A DNA stretch of 64,000 nucleotides from Antedon mediterranea (lineage: Eukaryota > Echinodermata > Crinoidea > Comatulida > Antedonidae). The stretch is from positions 16,118,501 through 16,182,500 of the forward strand of contig NC_092672.1 of NCBI RefSeq assembly GCF_964355755.1. Direction: 5' to 3'. The notes under the pieces are model-generated. The model saw nothing but the letters and a program-made list of their open reading frames with translations, searched no databases and was not told where the DNA came from. This document shows, piece after piece, positions 55,240 through 64,000 of this stretch. The position numbers and the translations under genes are program-made. How positions within the stretch are numbered: the stretch's first letter is position 1; the number at the start of each line of letters is the position of its first letter.

Positions 55240-58200
55240 GGGCGACCACCAAGGTTCGGAAATTGTCTTGTTATATCGTCTTAAATTTGTTGTTTCTGTG
55301 ATATTTTTGTATCCAGTTGCCTTATTTATACTTTCATTATGTATCTAAGTATAGTTATATCGTGTTTCGAGCTCTGGTTTTTGTTGGTTTTCGATGGAAT
55401 TGGTAGTTGTTTGTCGACGGTACCACCTAGGCCGAGTTACCCACCCCGCTACATCACGTATAGCCGCGAGGAGCTCATTCAACTCCGACCTGCGTTACCC
55501 GGCGTGCAACGTAAATCTAGGCCTAGTGCCACCGACACTGACACGTTAGGAGCGCAGATCAAAAACAGGAAACGAGGGAGAAGAGGTGGCCTTAAAGCTA
55601 GACTTAAACGCCGTAAGTTTTCTGCTCCTCTACCCTCTATACTAACAGGAAATGCTCAGTCACTCCGCAATAAACTGGATGAGTTGAAAGCATGCACCCT
55701 TTATCTCAAGGATTATCGTGATGCAAATTTGATATGTATGTCTGAGACATGGTTTACAGATACTGATTCTGAGTTGGATACAAACATCGACGGATTCTCA
55801 TGTGAAAGGTCTGACCGAACACTAGACTCTGGAAAATCCATTGGAGGCGGTGTTTGCGTTTTTGTCAACAGTCTATGGTGCAACAGTGTTACGGTGAAAT
55901 ATCGACGGTGTACTACTAACTATGAACTCATTACTGCTTCGTCCATTTTATCTTCCTCGCGAGTTCAATAAAATTTTTGTCACAGTAGTCTACATCCACC
56001 CAAGAGCTGATATGAAAGTAGCTGCATCTGACATTCAAACCATATTAAGTGAGCTGGACACAGAATCCCCTGATGCTGTTAAGTTAGTCACTGGTGACTT
56101 TAACTCGTGCGACCTCAAGAAGGTTTCGAATTATTATCAGTACATAGACTTTCCCACACGCGGTGACAAAATACTTGATTGTTGTTACGGCAACATTAAG
56201 AACGCGTACAAGTCGTCGCCTAAGGCAGGTCTTGGTAAATCAGATCACAAGATGATTCATTTAATACCAGCTTATAAACAAAAGTTAAAACAAAGTAAAC
56301 CAATGGTCAAGGAAATCAAAGTGTGGACAAATGATAGTATGGAGGAATTTAAAGGATGTCTTGAAGCTACGAATTGGGATGTGTTTATGAATACAGATTC
56401 TATTGACGCCACTATGGAAACAATTGTTGAATACATTAATTTTTGTGAGTCTAGCATCATTAAAAAGAAGGAAATCAAAATTTATCCAAATAGTAAACCA
56501 TGGGTCACTAAGGATCTCCGAGAACTTTTACAGCAAAAACAACAAGCTGTTCGCAATAATGATGTTATGGAAAAGAAGCGTATTCAGAAGTTAATGAAAA
56601 AGCGAATTAATGATGCCAAACGCAAATTTGGAGAGAAAATAAAGAATGATTTTGATAGCGGTAACCCCAAGCAAGCATGGAATGGATTAAAGAAAGTTAT
56701 TGAAAACGCGAAAAGGCAGAACCCAACAATAGTTCCATCCGGATACCGACCATTGGACTTTGCAAATAAACTAAATATATTTTTTAACAGATTTGATAAT
56801 GATGACCAAATTAATATTTTGTATATTTTTAATATAATAGCCCCAATAAATAAAGTACCTAAGCCGAAAATATTAAATGATTATCGTCCTGTTGCTCTAA
56901 CCCAAATTATTACAAAGTGCTTTGAGAGGCTATTTAAAGAGTATTGATTAAAGAAACGTTGCCTTTTGTTGATAATAATCAGTTTGCATACTGTAGTAAT
57001 AGAGGTGTCGACGATGCAATAACTACCCTCTTGCATCCAATCTATGAAACTTTGGATAAACCTAGGCAATATGTAAGGACGTTATTTTTAGATTTTTCTT
57101 CGGCTTTCAATTCAATGAAACCAAACATACTTCTTGATAAATTAGTTAGTATGAATGTTAATCCTTTTGTTTGTCTGGATCAGAGATTTCTTGAAAAACA
57201 GAACCCAGCGTGTTAGAATTGATAATGTTTTGTCTGATATCATTGTTTCAAACACCGGTGCCCCACAGGGATGCGTGTTAGTTATCTCCGTTGTTGTTCA
57301 CATTATATACAAGCGACCTTAGAAGTGAATCATGTCAAATAGTTAAATTTGCTGATGACACCTGTATCACAGGCTTAAATGTAAACAATGATGAGAGCAC
57401 GTATAGAACTGAAGTTAATAATATAATTAACTGGTGTGATATGAACTGTCTAAGTATTAATGTAAATAAAACAAAGGAAATTGTGTTTGACTTTCGTAAA
57501 ATTAAGAGGCAACTTATACCTTTAAATATCAAAGATAATGATGTCCGCACAACTAGTGAACATAAATATTTAGGAGTATGGATAGATGAAAAACTGTCAT
57601 GGAACGCCAACACTGCCAAAGTCTATGCGAAGGCAAACCAAAGATTGTACTTCTTAAGGAAATTAAGAAACTTTAAGATTGGCAGAGATGCGCTGTCTCT
57701 ATTCCATCAGGCTATGATACAGTCCATATTAACATTTTGCTGTATTGTATGGCTAAATAGTTTATCTAAGTACTGTATAACTCAAATAAATTACAGAGAA
57801 TAAGAAAAATGGCTAAGAAGGTAATAGGTGCAAACGTCCCATCTATCCATGATATATGCGATAAGGTTATGGAGAAAAAACTAAAATGTATAATTAACGA
57901 CCAGCCTCATCCTCTTTTTAACTTTATAAATTTCAGTAGATCCGGAAGGATGATTCATTCAATTAAGAAGACTGAGCGTCATAATAAATCATTTCTTCCA
58001 TGTGCAATCAGGCAATACAACAAGCAATTTAAAAGATAACTTGAGACGTTTTATATTTTATTCTTTATATAGTATTTTAATATTTATACTGTTCATAATG
58101 TTTTATACATAGCATATTTTCTTATATATTATCTTATCCATTGTATAGTATTGTATGTTTTTAAAGCCCCATTCCCTACGTTTTTTAGATCTAATTTAAG

Positions 58201-58888
58201 ATCACAAACTATATTTAATGTAAAAATAATACTATATGGTCCTATTGCGATAACTTTTTTCGTCTTTAAACGGTTAAAAATGTGAAAAATAAATCGATTT
58301 TAATAATTATAGCGGCCCGCTATAAATCCCAAAATGCATTGCGCGCGGATTGATATTGTTGTTTTTCACCTGTAATTCGCCCACTTTTCGATCGATCGTG
58401 AAGCCAAAACAAATGGAAGACTCCTAACTTTTCAGCGAAAATACCGGGTTTTCCCCAATTTGTATCAACGGAGTCTGGAAAAAATAGAAAGACAATTAAT
58501 GCAGCAACTATACAACGTCAGGCTAGGTATATAGCTAGTGTACGATGTTCGTACGTTACCGATGTTTACCAGCAAGGCCTACAAAACTAAGCCTAGCTAG
58601 GCTAGGCCTGAGACCGTCCACGAGAGGTCGATCGCCGCGAGCTACTTAGGTAGTGCATTGTTTCTCACTTTTTATCATAATTTACCATAAAACGTACATT
58701 TAAGACAAGGAATGACATGGTTTAATGTTTTTAAAGTGATATATATGTATTATTTTCCAAAAAACGTCCAAAATTGCAGGGAAGGGGTCTTTAACTGTTG
58801 TTATTTTTATTGTAATTTGAACCTTGGAAGGCAAATTTCATTTACTGTGTATTTGACAATAAATTTTAACTTGAACTTGAACTTGAAC
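55240..58888 (+). pseudogene. LINE, CR1/L2/Rex-type, near full-length but broken
   Basis: The first frame (55339-55971) opens the endonuclease: SREELIQLRPALPG, a basic stretch (NRKRGRRGGLKARLKRRKF), ILTGNAQSLRNKLDEL, LICMSETWFTDTDSELD and GKSIGGGVCVFVNS. A frameshift leads to the second frame (from 55922): VTVVYIHPRADMKVA, LVTGDFNSCDL and AGLGKSDHKMIHLIP. The RT part has LNDYRPVALTQIITKCFERL, LFLDFSSAFNSMKPNILLDK, GAPQGCVL and KFADDTCITGL. The C-terminal tail is at 57809-58039. The residues before LNDYRP are deleted. The 3' UTR holds a TTAA element and ends in (ACTTGA)n at 58888. Catalytic boxes survive, but there are at least five frame breaks. Confidence 0.9.
58165..58790. mobile_element. 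626-bp TTAA-flanked TIR element, copy 2
   Basis: Nearly identical to 7823-8447; TTAA at 58161-58164 and 58791-58794. Inserted in the 3' UTR of the LINE, so it is younger than that copy. Differences from copy 1 are a handful of single bases. Confidence 0.92.
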
Positions 58889-58889
58889 A

Positions 58890-59460
58890 GAGCTTAACAC
58901 AATATTGAAAATTTCTAGTCGGCCTCTGTATTTTTAAAGATTTCTTGAAAATAGAGACCACAATATTGAGAAGTTTTAATGGGGGATCTGTGTTTTCGAG
59001 ATTTCTTGAAAACACCACCTTACTATATCCAGAACCTTTCAAAAGGTGGTCTCAGTTTTAAAATTTCTTAAAATCAGAAACCTTTGGTAAAGAACACAAT
59101 ATCGAAATGTTTATTGGTGATTTGTTATTTTACAAAAATCTCTGGGACGGACCCTAGAACATAAGATTGAGATTTCTTAGTGCGGTCTCAGTTTTCATGA
59201 AATCTAAAAAACAGAGACCGCCCTATAGAACACTATTGAGAAGTTTTAGTGGGGGTCTGTGTTTTGAGATATCTTATGGTCTCTGTTTTTTTAATTTATT
59301 TTTATAAAACAGAGATCTCCCTAAAGAACACAATATTGAAAAGTTTAGTGGCAATCTCAATTTTCGAGAAATATCGATAATCACACACAAAAATATTGGG
59401 ACATTTGAAAAGATTCTCTGTTTTCAAGATTTCTAAAAAAAAACACAGACCTTTTTCGGT
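58890..59460. repeat. Degenerate minisatellite, right part
   Basis: Continuation of the 54480-55055 array: ACACAATATTGAAAA, GTTTTAGTGGGGGTCTG and AAAACAGAGACC units, about seven copies. Confidence 0.8.
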
Positions 59461-60660
59461 TGACGACGACGACCTAGAATTGGACGACCCATAAAACGAA
59501 ACAGACGACCCCTATAGCCTAGCCTAGGCCTAACAGTGTGGTATAACATCCCGAAGCCGAACATAGCCAAAGAACTTTAAACCATACATTATAATATAAT
59601 ACTCGCAAGCAAGCAATTGATTGAAAAAATACAGAAATATCGCCATTTGATACTGAATGTGTCGACACAAACAAACAAACAGATATGGAACGCCAAGAGT
59701 GCATCATTAAAACTGTATTCGACATATTAAAAATAAATTTAAAAGAAATAAATATTATACATTACATGGTTAAACCATGGACGTATAATGCATGCATGGG
59801 GAGGGCCATAAGAAAGCTTTAAATTTCACACATGCATTGTATACGGTCAAACCTACCCGCCGCTGAAAAGGGGCCGTTTTGACCTGGTTTGTTGCCATGT
59901 TTATGATATTTCGTGTGCCAATCGAGTCTCATGCATATGCAAAAGGAATGTTTTGTCTCTGTTTGCGTGCTCATGATTTTACAAAATATTTTCAGAGTGA
60001 TAATGATGGTGCGATCCGTGGTACAGAAAATAAAATAATTCCGATATTGTTCCTGATAACAAAGAAGCAGATTAAATATAATTGTTTATTTGACCCATTT
60101 GGCTAGATGCCTAGAAAGACTTTCTATGATACTACCTACTCACTAGCGGCCTAATTAAAGTAAAAAACAGTATACTACTACTACTAGAGTAGTAGTTTAG
60201 TACACTACCCACTATCAGGCCATTCATATCCTCCTTCATCGTTACCGCGTGGCATCGTGCAGATGTACTAGCTAACTACACTTCCCACCCTAGCTCTAGC
60301 TAGACCTACGCTGCCACTAGGACTAGCCTATTTCGGGTCTCATGTCTTGCAACATTTGGAAATACATACTATAATACCGTAACATTATTATTATTTTTTA
60401 TTCGCACTGGAAGTATCTAGGCTTTCCGGTTTGTTAAAATTGAATATATTATTTATTATCCTCAGCAGTGAAAACAATTATATTTTGTTGTATATGCCGT
60501 GATTTTAATTTTCAAAAACATGATCGTCAGTTCAGGGAGTTGTTATTAGATGGAGTAACAGCATAGTATGTTCTTTTGATCAGTCTACTTTTCCGACAGG
60601 AAGTAAAATAGATAAGATTTAATCCCCGATAAACAGTTCCTCATCAAATAAACAATTTTC
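59461..60660. other. Stretch without recognised gene
   Basis: Contains a CGACGACGACC run, AGGCCTAGCC motifs and a CTACTACTACTAG run near 60175. The upstream exon(s) of the SGSM-like gene were sought here without success. Confidence 0.4.
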
Positions 60661-60662
60661 CC

Positions 60663-60692
60663 TGACGTAATCAATGACACGCGCATGCGCAG
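60663..60692. promoter_or_regulatory. Candidate promoter: NRF1-like and CRE-like motifs
   Basis: GCGCATGCGC (60681-60690) followed by AG is the palindromic NRF1 motif. TGACGTAA at 60663-60670 resembles a CRE half. They lie 100-125 bases upstream of the first ATG of the PHD-finger gene, in one of the few CpG-bearing stretches in the window. There is no TATA box at the expected distance. Confidence 0.5.
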
Positions 60693-60788
60693 AAAAGTCA
60701 AAGTTGCTTCGCTTCGCTTGAATAACTCTGGCCTACGTCAGACATCGTCATGGTGTTTCAGGAAGCCAGATGATACAATCGCGACACA

Positions 60789-61153
60789 ATGACAACTAAC
60801 GACTTCTATACCGATGTAGACTTTTCCGATTTAGATTTCGATGATAGCGATTTAGAAGATGTTGATCTAAATGAAAATGTGCCAATGTATTGCCCATGTG
60901 GGGAAAGTTGTGACGATCAAATGATCGCTTGTGAAGGAAAAGCATGTCCTATGAATGGTTCCATTTTGAATGTGTGAAGCTCAAATCTTCTGAAGTTCCA
61001 GCTGGCAATGGGTTTGTGAGCAATGCTGTCAACAACACGACGTTAATAATATTGGGCATAGACCTGGCTCAAGTAGGCCTAGTGTTAAGCGACATAGGCC
61101 TCCTAGTAGTAGTAGGCCTCCTAGTAGTAGTAGTACTACTACTCAAGAAACAG
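60789..61153 (+). pseudogene. PHD-finger gene, exon 1
   Basis: Starts MTTNDFYTDVDFSDLDFDDS with an acidic N-terminus, then YCPCGESCDDQMIACEG: the first Cys pairs of a PHD finger (C-x-C, C, C spacing). Just after GKAC the frame shifts by one base; the next frame reads YEWFHFECVKLKSSEVPAG (the His-x2-Cys and Trp-Phe-His motif). A second shift follows, and the last frame gives WVCEQC, then a Ser/Pro/Arg/Thr-rich tail ending at donor CAG|GTTAGT. Each shift could be one lost base in a short T or A run, so assembly error is as likely as gene decay. PHD fingers usually bind histone H3 tails. Phase 1 at exit. Confidence 0.75.
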
Positions 61154-61943
61154 GTTAGTAACTGGTGTAGCCTATTCAATATTTGATATTACTGCAGCCT
61201 ACCGTTCCTAGCTAGAATCTCTAGGAAAGAAAGGAGGCCTTTTACGTTTTTTTACAGGTATTTATTCATTGAACTTTAATATTTCATCAGGAAGGAAGGG
61301 AGGGACGGACTGTCAACTAGGGGCTAGGCCTACCCCAATTATATTTCGGTATCTTTTATTCATCAAGTATATACATAAAACAATTCATGGCAGTATAAAC
61401 TGAATTGCGAACTGAGTAGTTAAAAAACATTATACAAAATATACAGAATTAAACAAAATGAGCAAAATGAAGATTAATACAATAGTTAAGTTACGGTGCA
61501 AAGTCAATTAATTAGTAGAAAAATATCTTTAAAAATATATACAATGTTTAAATATATAAAAATAAATAAATATAGAAATATAAATATATAAATATATAGT
61601 TTTCATTTTCATTCTATTTCGTTCGTTCGTTTAGTAATTTAACCATTGATGGTATAGGGGAGCATTGGAATCGTTTAGTTCTACATTTATATTCTTTGTA
61701 TTTAAGTGAGTTTCGCATATTCATGTTATGTGTTTTATTGTTTAGTGAGAACAATAAAAACAACTTTCTGATAATGCAGTATTATTTCCATTTATTAATT
61801 ATGACCTGGGCTGTCACTACTGACAAGTGGGAAGATTTATGTATTTTTCATTTGTTAACAAATGCCGGGAGTTGTAATAATTGACAACGCCCGATTAAAT
61901 GTATGACCAGGGAGTTATGTTAATTGTTTTTTTTCAATTCTAG
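61154..61943 (+). other. Intron 1 of the PHD-finger gene
   Basis: A GTTAGT donor and a TTTTTTTTCAATTCTAG acceptor bound 790 bases without recognised features. Confidence 0.7.
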
Positions 61944-62024
61944 ACAAAGATGTTCCTGCACAGACCAGGGAACTCCCTGCACAGACAAAGAAGAAAGGGG
62001 CTACAGTGCAGAAGAAAAAATCAG
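61944..62024 (+). pseudogene. PHD-finger gene, exon 2 (Lys-rich linker)
   Basis: An 81 bp exon; acceptor TTCAATTCTAG, donor GTACTG. Phase 1 to phase 1: KDVPAQTRELPAQTKKKG then ATVQKKKS, with a PAQT repeat and lysine-rich end, perhaps nuclear targeting. No stop in the frame expected from exon 1. Confidence 0.7.
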
Positions 62025-62293
62025 GTACTGTACAGTACTGTATATCTAAATGTAACCAAGGCTTTTAATGAATGATATACTGTACTGTAAATAAAAATAA
62101 CCGATATACTGAGTCATTTTTTAATTCTTTTTATTAAATACATATTTAAAAATAAATACATGTATGCACAACAGATTGTCTTTTTAATAGAGTGGTTCTG
62201 ACTATTTACTTATCAATCATGTACAAATAACAATGTTTAATGTTTAAGCTGTATGCATGACATCATCATTTTTCACTGCTTTATTAATTTTAG

Positions 62294-63304
62294 AAAATTG
62301 CAAAAGACCAGCACCAAAATATTCAATAGAAGATGCCAAGCATTCAATTCGAGGAATATTCATCACATCACTAAAATCTCTGCAAGTTCACCCTGTGTAT
62401 AGCGGACCATTTAAACAAGCAAAATGCATGCAAGAGCTTATCACATACCTATATAATAATGTTGATGAAGACAGAGTGAAAGAATTCCTAAGTATACTTT
62501 GCGATGCTCTGTGGCCTGCTCTGTGTTCAGCCGACAACAAGTACCTAGGATCTGAAGCGTATGAATTCATAAATTCTAACATTCATAAAGTGCTGTTGAT
62601 GCCACATGTGGGAAAATCTTGATTTGCTCTCATTGGGTCAGTTGATGGTGAAAATAAAACGTATGGTATCACCTTAATGTATTTAGTTTTAGATATAGGG
62701 AAAAAGCTAATGAAAATAAGAAATGATGTAGATAAACCAAAGGTCATCCACAAAACAGTAACGGATGCTATGACTACTGAAGAGGAACAGGTACTCCGTT
62801 ACGTAGCGGGATATATCCCTTACGCATTACACAAACGACTTCAGAACACACGCTCAGATGAGCTGTGTAAAATAATTAAAACTTGGATAGTGCGAAGTGA
62901 ATCCAGCGATTCGGATGATTTTCTATCATATACTCAACAATGGATTAGTAAACAAAACAGAGGTGGCTTGTTCACTGTTAATGATGACACATACAGATTT
63001 TTCTGATCATTAGAATTTGTATTTAGGGAACATTTGAATGAGAACCTTATAACATACAAAGAAGAAAATCTAAAAGCTATTGTATTACAACAGATAATGG
63101 AATCAGAAAATGTAAATAACTTGTGGGACAAATTGTAGCTTATCTGTAAAAGCATCCACAAAATTGTTAACAACAGTTGTTTGTTATTACATTAAGATTC
63201 GTTGCAAAGCATTTATTAATGTGCATCTTCAAATCAAGAAAAAAAATGATAGAAACATCTCACGGAAAAAAGAGAAAAGTCTTCGTAAGGAACTTGCGAA
63301 TTAG
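62294..63304 (+). pseudogene. PHD-finger gene, exon 3 with unrecognised C-terminal domain
   Basis: Acceptor TTATTAATTTTAG; entry phase matches exon 2 (Glu codon split G|AA). The frame reads NCKRPAPKYSIEDAKHSIRG, VKEFLSILCDALWPALC, TTEEEQVLRYVAGYIPYALH, GGLFTVNDDTYRFF and VFREHLNENLITYKEENLK. It is interrupted by stops at 62620-62622, 63004-63006 (both TGA) and 63136-63138 (TAG). A one-base shift near 63160 opens a final frame reading LLTTVVCYYIKIRCKAFINV, ending in a Lys/Arg-rich LRKELAN and a stop at 63302-63304. The family resembles multi-copy uncharacterised proteins of cnidarians and echinoderms recalled by pattern, possibly transposon-derived. Introns are retained, so this is not a retrocopy. 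Confidence 0.7.
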
Positions 63305-63347
63305 AACACTTGGACCATTACATGTTACTGTATATACATAGTGAAAG

Positions 63348-63353
63348 AATAAA
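63348..63353 (+). terminator. Polyadenylation signal of the PHD-finger gene
   Basis: AATAAA 44 bases after the last stop of exon 3 and 35 bases before the convergent minus-strand stop codon. Confidence 0.55.
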
Positions 63354-63387
63354 GTTCATGATATTACATGGATATCATGTGTTCATA

Positions 63388-63704
63388 TTACTTGTAGTTA
63401 CTAGTTGTGGTTCTGTTTTGCTTTGGTAACGGTGCATCATCCAGTTTTGCTTCCACAGTCCTATTTACGTTATTGCAGTTTCCCTTGTTGGTCTTTTGGG
63501 CATACAAAAATGATGTACCGGTTGCGTGAAGTGCTAGGTAACTGTTACGAAATTGTTCTAGTGTTGGGTTTGTGTTGCTGCCTCCTGCTCCTCTTTGTTT
63601 TGAAAAGTACTCTTCAAGGGGATCCTGACAAAACTTTTCACTCGGGATATATTCCACATCTGGTTCTTTAAGTAACGTTTTGGCAAGCTCAGTGAATGAT
63701 AACA
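63388..63704 (-). CDS. Terminal exon resembling P-element/THAP9-like transposase C-terminus
   Basis: The exon opens after acceptor TTTTTCATTTCAG (63705-63707) and ends at the stop 63388-63390. It encodes LSFTELAKTLLKEPD, IPSEKFCQDPLEEYFSKQRG, AGGSNTNPTLEQFRNSYLAL and a Thr/Asn/Lys-rich tail. The pattern (QD-LE-YFS-QR--GG-N-NPT---F) is that of the region near the C-terminus of P-element and THAP9-like transposases. The frame is intact. Upstream exons lie toward or beyond the right edge; an open frame continues through 63894 but its sequence looks intronic. It converges on the PHD-finger gene with 83 bases between stops. Confidence 0.6.
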
Positions 63705-64000
63705 CTGAAATGAAAAATTTAATTACATTAATTATAAATATTATTTGTTCGATGATACATATTTGGTAATGGTTGAGGACAGGCTGGTTGAGGACTATAG
63801 TTATTAGACCATCTCCCTGGCTAGGCCTAGTAGGCCTAGGCCCTGGTGGTGTACCTGGTGCATCACCAGAATCGGCGATTCCAGCCGCCAACAAACATAC
63901 GATCGGAGGGTGTTAATTACCCAGATTACACGCTGGCGTTTATCACTATTGACAACATGCCCACACCTATAAAAACATGTTGTATTTTAACCAAAATTAC

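Noticed and set aside
63705-63894. N-terminal part of the minus-strand transposase-like ORF
   Set aside because: A strong splice acceptor (TTTTTCATTTCAG) precedes the conserved part, and the upstream frame contains AT-rich hydrophobic runs typical of translated intron.

Overview
This is eukaryotic nuclear DNA, AT-rich, intron-bearing and packed with repeats. The repeat types (EN-bearing LINEs, a Penelope-like element, 5S/tRNA SINEs, TTAA elements, palindromic MITEs) and the frequent motif TAGGCCTA/AGGCCTAGGC suggest a marine invertebrate, probably a deuterostome such as an echinoderm. That assignment is inference; no diagnostic gene fixes the species.

The backbone of the window is one host gene on the minus strand, an SGSM1/SGSM2-type small G-protein signalling modulator (RUN-TBC protein). 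Eight exons were found between 54.16 kb and 10.18 kb (54085-54160, 41076-41247, 32451-32603, 30644-30711, 21089-21223, 13887-14015, 13354-13487, 10184-10251). All carry consensus splice sites. Every junction is phase-compatible except the 21.1 to 14.0 kb step, where one exon is evidently undetected. The first exon(s) and the whole TBC half lie outside the window or were not found. The exons total 935 bp spread over 44 kb; the introns are almost entirely mobile elements.

Mobile elements, left to right: a 2.1 kb element with tandem-repeat inverted ends (2.5-4.7, second copy 43.4-45.6); a chimeric 5S-tRNA SINE (5.1-5.6); a 3 kb TIR element (5.9-9.0) carrying tRNA-Val-like units and a TTAA element; a TTAA element interrupted by another TTAA element (15.05-17.2); a LINE interrupted by a TIR element that is itself interrupted by a palindromic MITE (17.8-19.4); repeats with TGACGTCAT-rich units (21.5-22.9, 32.8-34.6); hairpin-ended Helitron-like copies (29.2-30.3, 46.1-47.2); two fold-back Mutator-like elements with perfect 10-bp target duplications (30.8-31.9, 42.4-43.4); LINE copies (20.1, 35.2-37.3, 48.1, 48.9-51.2, 55.2-58.9); a 3.2 kb inverted-arm element holding a zinc-ribbon ORF (37.8-41.0); and a Penelope-like 3' end (52.3-53.1).

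The right end (60.7-64 kb) holds a second locus: a plus-strand three-exon gene encoding a PHD finger plus an unrecognised C-terminal domain, preceded by an NRF1-like promoter motif. It is damaged by two apparent 1-base deletions, three in-frame stops and a late frameshift. It converges on a minus-strand exon resembling the C-terminus of P-element/THAP9-like transposases, which runs toward the window edge.
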